This document shows, in pieces, positions 16,523-25,022 of a stretch of DNA of 64,000 bases. Position 1 is the first letter of the stretch; each line of letters starts with the position of its first letter. The translations under genes were made by a program, and so were the position numbers. The notes under the pieces are model-generated. The model was not told the DNA's origin. It was given only the letters and a program-made list of their open reading frames with translations, and searched no databases. Origin of the DNA: Phaeobacter sp. CECT 5382 (GTDB lineage Bacteria > Pseudomonadota > Alphaproteobacteria > Rhodobacterales > Rhodobacteraceae); NCBI RefSeq assembly GCF_001457775.1, contig NZ_CYSG01000008.1, positions 62,001 to 126,000 on the forward strand. Direction: 5' to 3'.

Positions 16523-17203
16523 TTAGAACCGGTAGCGGTGCAGCTGCCCTCCTTCGCGGCGCAGCCAATCGCGTTGCACCCTGCTATCACCATATAACCG
16601 GGCCACCACTGCCCAAAAATCAGCCGAGTGGTTCATCTCCTGCAGATGCGCAACCTCATGGGCGGCCACATAGCCAAGCACCTCGGGTGGGGCCAGGATC
16701 AGACGCCAAGAATACATCAGAACGCCCGCCGACGAACACGACCCCCAGCGAGACCGGGTGTCGCGCAGGCTCAGCTTGGCATAGGGGAGCCCCAACTCTG
16801 CCGCATAGTGATCCGAGGCCGCCGCCAGCCGATCTCGCGCCAGTTCTTTCAGGTAGCGTTCCAGTGATCGGGCCGGGCTGCTGCCTCCCACTGCGATCTG
16901 CTGTTTCGAGATTTGCACACCGCGTTTCTGCCCCGCCACGATCAGGCGCGGCTGCCCTTCGACCGGGATCTCGGCCCCGAAATCCACCTCGACCGTTTGC
17001 GGATGTCGTGCCAAATGGGTGCGGATCCAATCTTCCTTCTCAGCGGCAAATTCCAGCGCCTCGCGTTCGTGCAGGCGGGCAGGTAGGGTCAGGGTCACCC
17101 GGCCATCCAGCGCCGAAATCCGCAGGCTGATCCGCTTGGCCCGCGCTGACCGGCGCAGGGTCAGCGGGACAGGCGGGTCTCCGGGCAGATGATATGCGCT
17201 CAT
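16523..17203 (-). CDS. YgjP-like M48/SprT-type zinc metallopeptidase
   Basis: 226 residues. The zinc motif HEVAHLQEMNH lies in the C-terminal third (AAHEVAHLQEMNHSADFW), preceded by the YgjP-typical LRDTRSRWGSCSSAG. The N-terminal half has the DUF45 pattern RSARAKRISLRISALDG. The start is the ATG at 17203 (MSAYHLPGDP) with an AAAGGGG ribosome site. The family is widespread and cytoplasmic, with poorly defined substrates. It is divergent from the FYDLN gene. Confidence 0.86.
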   Translation of the reverse strand: MSAYHLPGDPPVPLTLRRSARAKRISLRISALDGRVTLTLPARLHEREALEFAAEKEDWIRTHLARHPQTVEVDFGAEIPVEGQPRLIVAGQKRGVQISKQQIAVGGSSPARSLERYLKELARDRLAAASDHYAAELGLPYAKLSLRDTRSRWGSCSSAGVLMYSWRLILAPPEVLGYVAAHEVAHLQEMNHSADFWAVVARLYGDSRVQRDWLRREGGQLHRYRF

Positions 17204-17303
17204 GGCGGCGCCCCTTTGCGGCAAAGGCTTTGACAGTGCCCCCCTCATATGGCAAGGCAGCTGAATCGTCGATACGACTCACCAGTAAATCAAGGGGATC
17301 CAC

Positions 17304-17630
17304 ATGCCCAACGAAGAATGGGGCGTAAAGCGCGTCTGCCCAACCACCGGTAAACGGTTTTATGACCTGAACAAGGACCCGATCGTCAGCCCCTACACGG
17401 GCGAGGTCGTCGCATTGAACACCGGCAAAAGCCGGATGATCGAAGCCGATGCCGAAGACGCGGCCAGCGCAAAGGCCAAGGAAAACACTGACGGCGAGTC
17501 GGATGTTCTCGAAGATGACGCCGACGTCGATCTAGATCTGGGCGATGACGTCCTGGATGACGACGACGAGGAGGATACAGTGCCTCTGGAAGAGATCGCC
17601 GATGTGGCCTCGGAAGACGACGATTCCTAA
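17304..17630 (+). CDS. FYDLN acid domain protein (TIGR02300)
   Basis: 108 residues. The N-terminal third, WGVKRVCPTTGKRFYDLNKD then PIVSPYTGE, is the diagnostic FYDLN block, a possible small zinc-binding fold although only one cysteine is visible here. The C-terminal half is almost entirely Asp/Glu/Val/Ala and probably disordered. This family is essentially restricted to alphaproteobacteria and often lies just upstream of a tRNA-Ala gene, as here (tRNA at 17844). Its function is unknown. Confidence 0.9.
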   Translation: MPNEEWGVKRVCPTTGKRFYDLNKDPIVSPYTGEVVALNTGKSRMIEADAEDAASAKAKENTDGESDVLEDDADVDLDLGDDVLDDDDEEDTVPLEEIADVASEDDDS

Positions 17631-17843
17631 AGGATATCGTGCCAGCTTCACCCTTTCCCGGGCGGTCGGAAGACCGTCTTGGGACGGCGGTGAGACCCAC
17701 GTGAGATAGCTTTGGGACCTCTGGCAAAAAAACTCTGAGCGATGATGCACTTTCCTCTTGCGGCCCGCGTCATCGTCCCTTAAATCACCCTCACACCGCG
17801 AGACGGCCACCCCAAACGGCCTGACCTAAAAGCGGAGTGATTT

Positions 17844-17919
17844 GGGGCCTTAGCTCAGCTGGGAGAGCGCCTGCATGGCATGCAGGAGGTCAGCGGTTCG
17901 ATCCCGCTAGGCTCCACCA
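17844..17919 (+). tRNA. tRNA-Ala (anticodon GGC)
   Basis: 76 nt with encoded CCA. The acceptor arms GGGGCCT / AGGCTCC pair fully and include the G3-U70 wobble, the identity element for alanyl-tRNA synthetase. The anticodon arm is CCTGC-ATGGCAT-GCAGG with GGC at positions 34-36, and the T arm contains GGTTCGATC. It reads GCC and GCU codons. The 259 bp that follow (17920-18178) hold no gene or clear signal that I can support. Confidence 0.97.
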
Positions 17920-18178
17920 ATCACTTTTACCTCCACGACAATCGTAGAACACTACAACCAAGCCTTTTGACTTCGTGGTCAATGGCTTGAATTTCCTGAA
18001 CATGTTGTCCGCCGTTGGAGCTGCCCGTTGTGGCATTGCTCACTGTGGTTTCATTCCCTCGGGACTTTTCTAACACGACCACTACCCTCTGCGCGGGTGC
18101 GTACATAGCCCGATGGCGCAGTGTGCTTCGGTCGCCCTCCCGATCCTAAACTGAAATGGATCAAGCAACACCTAGTGT

Positions 18179-19708
18179 TTACCGCGCAGGGTCACGGCGT
18201 CTAAAAATGTATTCACCTGGGGTCTCGCTGAGGCATTCGTACTGCTCTGCGAGATAGTCAAATACTAGCGAGTAGTTGTTCTCAAACCGCAAATCCTCAC
18301 GCTGATCAATCATCCCCTTTGAAATGATGGCAAGTGGCGGCGCGGAGCACTCAAGCTCCCTGATCATACGTAACTGGGCCGAGACTGATGCCGGATAGAC
18401 CGGAAATGTATCGTAGACTGCGGATTTCCTGTGAAACAGAGCCAGCAGCGCAGGCAAAGCAGGCGCAACAAAGAGGGCATCCTGCGGCCCGCTGCGTGCA
18501 TGAACAACCTCTCGCTGCAAGATCAGTTTCCTTTGCAGGTCTTGGCGAATGAGGAACCGATCCCTGCCGTTGACGAACGGCGCCGCGCCTTCCGTATGGA
18601 TCGCCCAGGTTCGGGAGAATTCCGAAGTTCTCCAGAGCAGCGCCCCACTGGCTATGCCAAACAAAAGCAATACCACCACTGCCAGAGGTGCAGGCAGCGT
18701 AGCTGCCATCCCGGCGGCAAGGGTGACGATAAAGGGCTGCATGACCTGATGGATATGGTTCAGGTCGGCCCGCGACGCCGCATGGTGGAAATAGACGAGT
18801 CCACAAAGACTCGCCGCGGAGGCTAGCAGCGTCGCCTGATCTTTGCCAAGCGACTCTTTGCCAAGCGTCTGCGCCGCTAGGACAAGTATTGCCAAGTAGA
18901 ACACAGGCATCAGGGTGAACAGGGCCTGCACAGCCAGACGGCGCAGCCGAGGGAAACCGGCAATCTGCCGAGGCGGAGCTCGCCAGATCCAGGGTTTTGG
19001 CAGGGCCAGATTTGTCGTGCCACGCCGAAGCAGCGCAAGAACCTTGCGATCCAGATAGCTGCGCAGAAACCCAGGGACCAACGCGGCGATTAGGATAAGC
19101 ACAGCCACTCCGACAAGCAGGCCCAGCACAAACCCTGGCAGCGCCTCCAGCCCCGCAGCCCCCCGCACAAGCCAAAGCAGTGCAAAACTCAGAACTGCGG
19201 ATCCGATAAAATAGGTCAGAATATTGAGGCCGAATGCTGCGCCGACCGCGCCGATGACCCCCAGCCAGAATGGTTGACCAAGACCGCACAGCACCGCAAA
19301 GACCACCGAACAACACACAAGGCTGAAGAAATGCTCGATCTGTTTGTGGCGGGGATGCATCCAGAGCAGTGAAGCGAGCCCGGCCAAAGATCCCAGCACA
19401 GGGTTGCCGGTGGCCCACAGAACCAGCAGGGAGATCAGACAGACCGACAAAGCCGAAAAGACGGCCATGGCAATCCGGATTGCAATGAACTCTGATCCAA
19501 TTAGCCGACACCACAGGGCGCACCAGTAATACCGCGCCGGATCATAGGCCCTGAAATCCCTGACTGGGACTTCGCCCCGCAGCACAGCCTGTGTACCGTA
19601 GACCAGATAGCCTTCATCGCCCAGATTTATGCCTTTGTGCAGGCTGAACCAGGTGGATCCAAGCAACACCAAAAGCGGCAGTGCCAGGCTGATCACGACA
19701 TCCGTCAT
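18179..19708 (-). CDS. Membrane glycosyltransferase, GT39/ArnT-like
   Basis: 509 residues with about ten to twelve membrane helices in the first 360 residues and a soluble C-terminal domain of about 130. The luminal-loop acidic pair D31-E32 in LGDEGYLVYG is the position of the catalytic acid in GT-C transferases that use lipid-phosphate sugars. An HPRHKQIEHF segment follows. It probably transfers a sugar from a polyprenyl-phosphate donor at the periplasmic face. It overlaps the upstream methyltransferase gene by 4 bp and is the last gene of a translationally coupled run. The acceptor is unknown. Confidence 0.75.
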   Translation of the reverse strand: MTDVVISLALPLLVLLGSTWFSLHKGINLGDEGYLVYGTQAVLRGEVPVRDFRAYDPARYYWCALWCRLIGSEFIAIRIAMAVFSALSVCLISLLVLWATGNPVLGSLAGLASLLWMHPRHKQIEHFFSLVCCSVVFAVLCGLGQPFWLGVIGAVGAAFGLNILTYFIGSAVLSFALLWLVRGAAGLEALPGFVLGLLVGVAVLILIAALVPGFLRSYLDRKVLALLRRGTTNLALPKPWIWRAPPRQIAGFPRLRRLAVQALFTLMPVFYLAILVLAAQTLGKESLGKDQATLLASAASLCGLVYFHHAASRADLNHIHQVMQPFIVTLAAGMAATLPAPLAVVVLLLFGIASGALLWRTSEFSRTWAIHTEGAAPFVNGRDRFLIRQDLQRKLILQREVVHARSGPQDALFVAPALPALLALFHRKSAVYDTFPVYPASVSAQLRMIRELECSAPPLAIISKGMIDQREDLRFENNYSLVFDYLAEQYECLSETPGEYIFRRRDPAR

Positions 19709-20466
19709 GCTGATCCAGCTGCGCCCCCAGGCAGCTCAGCACTGATCAGCTGAAAGGCCGCTACGCTGTTGAAGGGCGTGATGCGGTCAAAACCGCGTTC
19801 CAGTGTGGCCGCCCCAGGTCGGTTGCGCAGACCCGGGGGCAGAATGCCGAACCTGTGCAGCTGCGGGTTCACAAAGCCGACGCTTTGCAACCGTTGCGCC
19901 GTTTTTCGGGGCGTGAGATCCAGAATACCGCGCTCGGCCTTCCACGACATGGTTGGCGACAGGGTAATCTGCATATAAAACAAAGGGCAGAACGGGTTCG
20001 GCTCCAGAAAGATGACCCGCCCCTTTGGCTTCAGCAGCCGGGCACAGCTGGCAAAGGCCTGCTCCAGGTCGAACAGGTGATGCAGAACAAAGAACCCGAT
20101 CACGTGATCATATTGACCGATCATCTCAGGCGGCGGCGCCAATAGGTCGGCCTGATGCGTGGTGACATCAGCCCGACCCTGCGCCTGGGCCTGCATCTCC
20201 TCCAGCAATTTGCCCGACAACTCCAGCCCTTCGACATCATAGCCACGTTCGGCCAGCGGGATGGTGTATTTGCCCATGCCACACCCCACATCCAAGATGC
20301 GATCGGTCGGGGTGATGCCACTGACCTGCAGCAGCTTTTCCAGCTGATTGGTGACATAGGGCGTCGAACGGACCATAATCCGGTGATTGGCCTTGCGTTC
20401 GCGGGTTTCATAGTATTGCCGCTGAAGATCATTGTGAGTGTCGCGAGCGGTCTCAGGATGCGCCAT
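19705..20466 (-). CDS. Class I SAM-dependent methyltransferase
   Basis: 253 residues. The SAM-binding motif I is ILDVGCGMGKYTIPLAERG, with motif II/III features GLELSGKLLEEM and HVIGFFVLHHLFDLEQAF. The C-terminal part, with FLEPNPFCPLFYMQITLSP, is typical of methyltransferases in cell-surface polysaccharide clusters. The start is the ATG at 20466 (MAHPETARD), which overlaps the end of the GT2 gene by 14 bp; a longer frame exists but lacks family character. It is coupled to the GT39-like gene by a 4 bp overlap. Confidence 0.85.
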   Translation of the reverse strand: MAHPETARDTHNDLQRQYYETRERKANHRIMVRSTPYVTNQLEKLLQVSGITPTDRILDVGCGMGKYTIPLAERGYDVEGLELSGKLLEEMQAQAQGRADVTTHQADLLAPPPEMIGQYDHVIGFFVLHHLFDLEQAFASCARLLKPKGRVIFLEPNPFCPLFYMQITLSPTMSWKAERGILDLTPRKTAQRLQSVGFVNPQLHRFGILPPGLRNRPGAATLERGFDRITPFNSVAAFQLISAELPGGAAGSA

Positions 20467-21151
20467 GGCGGAACCTTTCTTCCAGAATGCAGGCAAAATT
20501 CGACAGTGCAGTGGCCAGCCGCATACGCCCGGTATAGGCGGATTGCCCCACCGTGCGATAGTTCCGACGAACCTCGATAGCTTCGATCCGGGTGGCATGA
20601 CAACCAATCAATCCGGCCAGATGAAACCGGGAATTGCCCGAGGCCACCAGACGCGCGGCAAGCTCTGCGCGCAGGACAACAAAGCCGCCGGCTCCGCGCG
20701 GCAAAGATGCAAGCCGAGACAGGCAGACCCGATATAGACGCGAGGCCACCATGCGAGCGCGCGACTGATAGGCCCCAACCCGAGTGGCAAAAACGGCATC
20801 CGCGCCGCTCTGCCAGAGCCTTTCAAGCAACATCGGGATGACTTCAGGAGGGTCCTGAAGGTCTGCATCCATCACAATTACGTCTTGCCCGCCAACATGG
20901 GCAAGGCCTCTTCGGATCGTTTCTTGCTGACCCAGGTTGCGCGGATTGACCACCAGCAGCACATCCGGATCCGACTGGGCCAATCCCCTGAGAATAAAAA
21001 GAGATTCATCGCCACCGGCATCCTCGACGAATACAAACTGCGCCGAGCCATCGACCTTGGCCACGGCCTCGCGAACCTGATGGTAAAGCGCCTGAAGCGT
21101 CTCGGCGTTGCGATACACCGGGACGAGGATCGTGATCTGCCTAGGGGACAT
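20453..21151 (-). CDS. GT2 family glycosyltransferase (polyprenyl-phosphate sugar synthase-like)
   Basis: 232 residues, GT-A fold. ITILVPVYRNAETLQALY begins the domain, VFVEDAGGDES and NLGQQETIRRGL follow, and the nucleotide-metal motif is VIVMDADLQDPPEVIPML. It resembles DPM1-like enzymes that load a sugar onto polyprenyl phosphate but has no C-terminal membrane helices. Such a product would be the donor for the GT39-like protein two genes downstream, which is inference from context. The start ATG at 21151 has an AAGGAGC site and overlaps the SDR gene end by 11 bp. Confidence 0.86.
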   Translation of the reverse strand: MSPRQITILVPVYRNAETLQALYHQVREAVAKVDGSAQFVFVEDAGGDESLFILRGLAQSDPDVLLVVNPRNLGQQETIRRGLAHVGGQDVIVMDADLQDPPEVIPMLLERLWQSGADAVFATRVGAYQSRARMVASRLYRVCLSRLASLPRGAGGFVVLRAELAARLVASGNSRFHLAGLIGCHATRIEAIEVRRNYRTVGQSAYTGRMRLATALSNFACILEERFRHGAS

Positions 21152-22064
21152 GGGGTGCTCCTTCGCTGGCAACCAGATCACGCAACCCTTCGCGCAGGCA
21201 AATCCGGGACTCCCAGCCCAACAGCTCGCGGGCCCGTTTCAGATCTGTGTCCCAGCACTCCTTGTCCCAGGCGCGTATCATAGCTGTGTCCGGATGGGTC
21301 AAGATCGGCTTGCCTGTCAGCTGTTCCAGCAGGCAAACGACATCGCGGGCTGACCACTGCTGCCCGGTGGCAATATCCGCAACAGTGTAGTCTGGGCTAT
21401 CCGTCAAAACAGCTGCTATACAGGCGCGAACAATATCGCGGACATGTACGAAATCCTTGCTCAGATTATCCGGGGCCAGCGGCAAAGAGGTTGCGGTTCC
21501 TGCGATCCGCAGCGCCTGCGGGATCAACTTGCCCGTCTGCTGTAGCGGTCCATAGACATAGTAGGTACGCAAATGAGTCAAAGGCACACCCAGCGTGTTG
21601 GCCTGCTGCTCTATTAGCTTGGCAGCACGGGCCCGGCTGTGCGCATAGGGCGTTGCAGACTTAGGATGTTTGAGCCCCAACGCCAGTTTTTCAAGCGAAC
21701 TGCCAATGGTCACAAACCGGCGAAAGCTTGAATAGGTGCAGGCCTCCAGCAGGGAGAGCACGGCCGTAATATTTGTTTGCTCCAGCACATCCGGCGCATC
21801 ATTCGCGCGACATACCGCAAGGTTGAAAACGCACTCCGGCCGCAGCTTGGCAACAAGCGCGGAAACAGCGCCCCCCTCTGTAACGTCGGCAAAGTGCATG
21901 ACCGGATCCAGACCCAGCGTTGACAGGCGGGGAGCAGTTGACCCTGGCCGCAGAACAGCGTGCACCGTCGCGCCCTGTGCCAATAGGGCTGCGATGAGGT
22001 GACTTCCGATAAACCCGTCCGCCCCGGTCACCAGTACGGAAGATCTGCTCAGATCAGACAGCAC
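21141..22064 (-). CDS. NAD-dependent epimerase/dehydratase (extended SDR), Y-x3-R variant
   Basis: About 307 residues. The NAD-binding motif VLVTGADGFIGSHLIAALL is intact. The serine site FVTIGSS is present, but where extended SDRs have YxxxK this protein reads YAHSR, so the catalytic lysine is replaced by arginine. Further family features are HLRTYYVYGPLQ and KDFVHVRDIVRA. I choose GTG at 22064, which has AAGGA seven bases upstream; TTG at 22079 is an alternative. The start overlaps the aldolase stop by 11 bp. It probably makes or binds a nucleotide sugar for the cluster. Confidence 0.82.
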   Translation of the reverse strand: MLSDLSRSSVLVTGADGFIGSHLIAALLAQGATVHAVLRPGSTAPRLSTLGLDPVMHFADVTEGGAVSALVAKLRPECVFNLAVCRANDAPDVLEQTNITAVLSLLEACTYSSFRRFVTIGSSLEKLALGLKHPKSATPYAHSRARAAKLIEQQANTLGVPLTHLRTYYVYGPLQQTGKLIPQALRIAGTATSLPLAPDNLSKDFVHVRDIVRACIAAVLTDSPDYTVADIATGQQWSARDVVCLLEQLTGKPILTHPDTAMIRAWDKECWDTDLKRARELLGWESRICLREGLRDLVASEGAPHVP

Positions 22065-22863
22065 ATTTGTATCCTTCAAGCGCCTCTACTGCTCGAACGG
22101 TATCTGCTGCGTCACGCTGGCATTCGGCCTCGGAGCGGCTACGATACTTGCAAATTTGAGCCTGAATCGCGCCCAGCGCTTCAGCAAGTCCCAGATGCTG
22201 CGCATCGCGATAGAAAGACCGGCGCAAAAACGTAAAGCTGCAGCCAAGCCGCGCCATTTCAGCATAGAGATGGCGCCCGGGCAGAGGATCACCGTAGCCC
22301 GGCAAAGTCAGACCGCCAAAGCCAAAGGCGATATCTGTGCAGCTGTTGCGCAGCTCCTCCAGCAGCCCGTCAGCCAGCGGCTCAAAGATAGTGGGGCTGC
22401 CACGATCAATTTGCAAATCGTTCAGCCCGACATAGATGCGGTCCGCAGGCAAGGCGGCGATCTTCTGAATATCGGCAACTGCGCCGCAGGTCTCGACCAT
22501 CAGCGTTACTTTGCAAGCCCCGTCAACCCGGCGCAAAATTCGCTCGGCCTGCCCCACGTTGGCCATCATAGGTACGATGATCTCATTTGCCCCCTCGCCG
22601 ATCACGGTGGAAAGCTCCCGATCTTCCGGGTCCGGCTGGCTGATGCGGCACAGTATGGCCGCGTCGGTTTTGCCGCGTAAAGCCGTAAGATCGTGGATTC
22701 CGTGTGCGTTGATTTCGGTGTCGTAGCCCGCTTGGCGTTGCCGTTTGCCCCAGTTTTCCAAATCCACGATAATACCGGCAGCGCCCGCCTCCAGATGAGC
22801 GACCGAAGCGTCTAGCTCGCGGTGAAACACCAGAAGGTCAAAGGTCTCATTAGTTTTGGTCAC
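22054..22863 (-). CDS. HpcH/HpaI-type aldolase family protein
   Basis: About 269 residues. TIM-barrel aldolase/citrate-lyase-like pattern: GAAGIIVDLENWGKRQRQAG (metal/substrate strand), NEIIVPMMANVGQAERIL, LMVETCGAVADIQ with the metal glutamate, and IYVGLNDLQIDRG with the second metal aspartate. Members cleave or form C-C bonds in 2-oxo acids or acyl-CoA esters. Its place in a glycosyltransferase operon is unusual and suggests synthesis of a special sugar acid or side group, which is inference. The start is GTG, either at 22863 (4 bp GTGA overlap with the upstream stop) or at 22872. Confidence 0.82.
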   Translation of the reverse strand: MTKTNETFDLLVFHRELDASVAHLEAGAAGIIVDLENWGKRQRQAGYDTEINAHGIHDLTALRGKTDAAILCRISQPDPEDRELSTVIGEGANEIIVPMMANVGQAERILRRVDGACKVTLMVETCGAVADIQKIAALPADRIYVGLNDLQIDRGSPTIFEPLADGLLEELRNSCTDIAFGFGGLTLPGYGDPLPGRHLYAEMARLGCSFTFLRRSFYRDAQHLGLAEALGAIQAQICKYRSRSEAECQRDAADTVRAVEALEGYKCAV

Positions 22864-23663
22864 GGGCGGCACAGTCCGTTTTTTGGGCAGTCATCCGGTT
22901 TTCTGGCAGTGACCAGGATAGAAGAGCCGAAAGGCATGCCAATGCCAAGGCTTGCCAGCCTCACCTCAAAAAGATTGATTCCCAGAAGCAACCTGTTGAA
23001 CAAGCGCGGCGGATTGTCTTCCAGATCCCGTACACGTGGACCGCGCCTGCCCAGAAGCCGCGCCACTATCACCATGGGAAACAGCAGACATTGATACCAC
23101 CGGATGCGCTCCACGGTCAGCCCGGCACTTTCGATCAGCTGACGCAAACCACGCTTGGAATACCTGCGCAGATGCCCGGCGTCCTCATCCCGGTAACTCC
23201 AGAGCCACTGATACGCCGGAACCGCGACCAGCAAGGTGCCTCCGGGGGAGAGGATCCGACAGGCTTCTTGCAGGGCCTGCCTGTCGGGAACATGTTCCAG
23301 CACATCGAGGGCCAGAACCAGATCAGCTGACTCATCGGCCAAAGGCAGGTCCGCAACATCCGCCGTCATGACCGATACTGTCGGATCCTCAAAATCGGCA
23401 GCGATCAGATCAGCATGCCCGTCGATCCCGATGACCTGCCAGGCATGTTTTTTCCATCCAGACAGAGACTCACCCGCGCCACAGCCCAGATCAACCGCGA
23501 CATCTGCCTTTTCCTCAAGATCACGGGACAAAATAAGGTCAACCAGCCTGCGCCGCCCTTCGAACCAGAAATGAACGGGCGCAATTTGCTGCATCACCTC
23601 GAATCGCTCAACAGTAAAATCTTGCACGGCTTCCCCCGGAACTGGATGGCAATGTAATCTCAT
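22860..23663 (-). CDS. Class I SAM-dependent methyltransferase
   Basis: 267 residues. Motif I is VAVDLGCGAGESLSGWKKH, followed by VIGIDGHADLI and the post-motif LVLALDVLEHVPDRQALQEA. It resembles methyltransferases next to polyprenyl-sugar synthases. The C-terminal 70 residues contain FNRLLLGINLFEVRLASLGIG, a possible membrane-associated helix pair. The start is ATG at 23663. It is the first gene of a tightly coupled six-gene run (23663 down to 18179) in which every junction overlaps by 4-14 bp. The 176 bp upstream, before the sulfotransferase-like gene's end, may hold the promoter. Confidence 0.85.
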   Translation of the reverse strand: MRLHCHPVPGEAVQDFTVERFEVMQQIAPVHFWFEGRRRLVDLILSRDLEEKADVAVDLGCGAGESLSGWKKHAWQVIGIDGHADLIAADFEDPTVSVMTADVADLPLADESADLVLALDVLEHVPDRQALQEACRILSPGGTLLVAVPAYQWLWSYRDEDAGHLRRYSKRGLRQLIESAGLTVERIRWYQCLLFPMVIVARLLGRRGPRVRDLEDNPPRLFNRLLLGINLFEVRLASLGIGMPFGSSILVTARKPDDCPKNGLCRP

Positions 23664-23839
23664 TAGAAGAAGCGGCCCAACACTCCAAGAGAAAGAGACA
23701 AAATCCGCCCCCCCATAAATAATGGTGACACACTATGCGAATGCAGCACTAATCGCCAGCCTCTCGCAAGATGTCCGGCAGGATTGAAACCGCCCTGTGC
23801 GAATGCGCCGGACCGGTTTCAAATACCCGTCAAAAGAGG

Positions 23840-24769
23840 TCAGGGAACGGCCGCGCGCGCCAGGATATCATGGGCCAGATCCTGCTCTTCCGCCGAAGGC
23901 GCCAGACTGGTCATCACCGCCCCCCGCATCTCGGGCGCGGACACGCCGCCATTGCCATAGCGTTCGAGAATACGAACCCTGCCCTGTCCGAATCGTGTCT
24001 CACAAAGACGAATTTCTTCGCCACTCAAAAGCAGAGGTGCTGGGTGAAAACGCGTGTCAATCATCCGGTCGCTCAAGACTTTATGACAGATTTCGACAAC
24101 ACGGACATGTGTTGCATCGTCGGTTTCGGAAATGCGTTTCTTGACCTCCAGCATCACGCGGATACCAAAGGCATCCAACGCCTTGTTGGGGCTTTGGTGC
24201 GATCCACTTTCCGTCTCTGGAAGTGAAGTCGCGACCCCCAGCCAGGTGGCGAACTCAGGAATGACGTCGGTCTGGGGATTAAAAGAGACTGCGCGGATCG
24301 CGGTGCGGCCCAGTAATTTTTCCCATCTTTCCAGATGTGCTTCAACTGTCAGGCCAACGGCAAGCCGCCCGTTTGCAGGCGTCAGGGCATGCCAATCGGA
24401 AATCCGCGTCCGATGCGCTTTCAACACCTGATTTTTGAGCGAATTTGCCCAAGCGACAGGCTCGCGGCAAAAAAGCAGGGCCTGTGCTGATCGACTATGA
24501 GACAGCAATCGTTCGATCGTCCGGTTCGGCGAGGCATAGGCCCGTTCGAAACTCAGCACCGCCCTTGGGCTGCGGCGCGCCAGCGCACTGATTTTCGTGT
24601 CGGTCACATCATCATAGCTGGTAAAAACCTTCTCGTGCCAGACTCCCGCACGCAGGTCCAGTGCACAATCCAGCCCCTGATTGGCCAGAGCTCCCGAACG
24701 CCTTGCGAGAAAACTCTGGATCGCCTTGGACCCGGTTTTCTGCATTCCGATATGAAAGAACAACTCCAT
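23840..24769 (-). CDS. Sulfotransferase-like P-loop protein
   Basis: 309 residues, cytoplasmic. The N-terminus ELFFHIGMQKTGSKAIQSFL matches the 5'-phosphosulfate-binding P-loop of PAPS-dependent sulfotransferases (HIGxxKTG). A second plausible PAPS-contact region is ALLFCREPVAWANSLKNQ with the RxPxxxxxS pattern. The family sulfates sugars or other surface molecules. Its location 176 bp upstream of the methyltransferase/glycosyltransferase run, on the same strand, suggests it modifies the same product. The substrate is not known, and the C-terminal half is divergent. Confidence 0.72.
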   Translation of the reverse strand: MELFFHIGMQKTGSKAIQSFLARRSGALANQGLDCALDLRAGVWHEKVFTSYDDVTDTKISALARRSPRAVLSFERAYASPNRTIERLLSHSRSAQALLFCREPVAWANSLKNQVLKAHRTRISDWHALTPANGRLAVGLTVEAHLERWEKLLGRTAIRAVSFNPQTDVIPEFATWLGVATSLPETESGSHQSPNKALDAFGIRVMLEVKKRISETDDATHVRVVEICHKVLSDRMIDTRFHPAPLLLSGEEIRLCETRFGQGRVRILERYGNGGVSAPEMRGAVMTSLAPSAEEQDLAHDILARAAVP

Positions 24770-24810
24770 GAAAGCCGACTTACCTCAGCCTGACCTCAAA
24801 GGGGAGCAAT

Positions 24811-24838
24811 TTTGTGAGTGGTCATTTGTGAGTGGTCA
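24811..24838 (+). repeat. Perfect 14 bp tandem duplication
   Basis: Two adjacent identical copies of TTTGTGAGTGGTCA in the region between the sulfotransferase-like gene and the protease gene. The rest of 24770-25022 shows no gene. Confidence 0.9.
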
Positions 24839-25022
24839 GAGGGGCAGGAAATCAAGTCAATTTAAATCGGGCCAATGTCCAGACACCCACCGGCGCCCAT
24901 ACCGCATTTCCAGCCAAACTGCGTTGCCCCCCTGCCTTGCGAGCAAAATCACGCAGCACTCACAGTCCCCTTCTAACATGAGGCAGAACCACCAAGACGG
25001 TGGCAGAATACCGGAGGGAAAA

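Noticed and set aside
17662-17676. CGGTC-GGAA-GACCG hairpin after the FYDLN gene as a terminator
   Set aside because: The 5 bp stem is short and no T-tract follows, so it is not reported as a feature.
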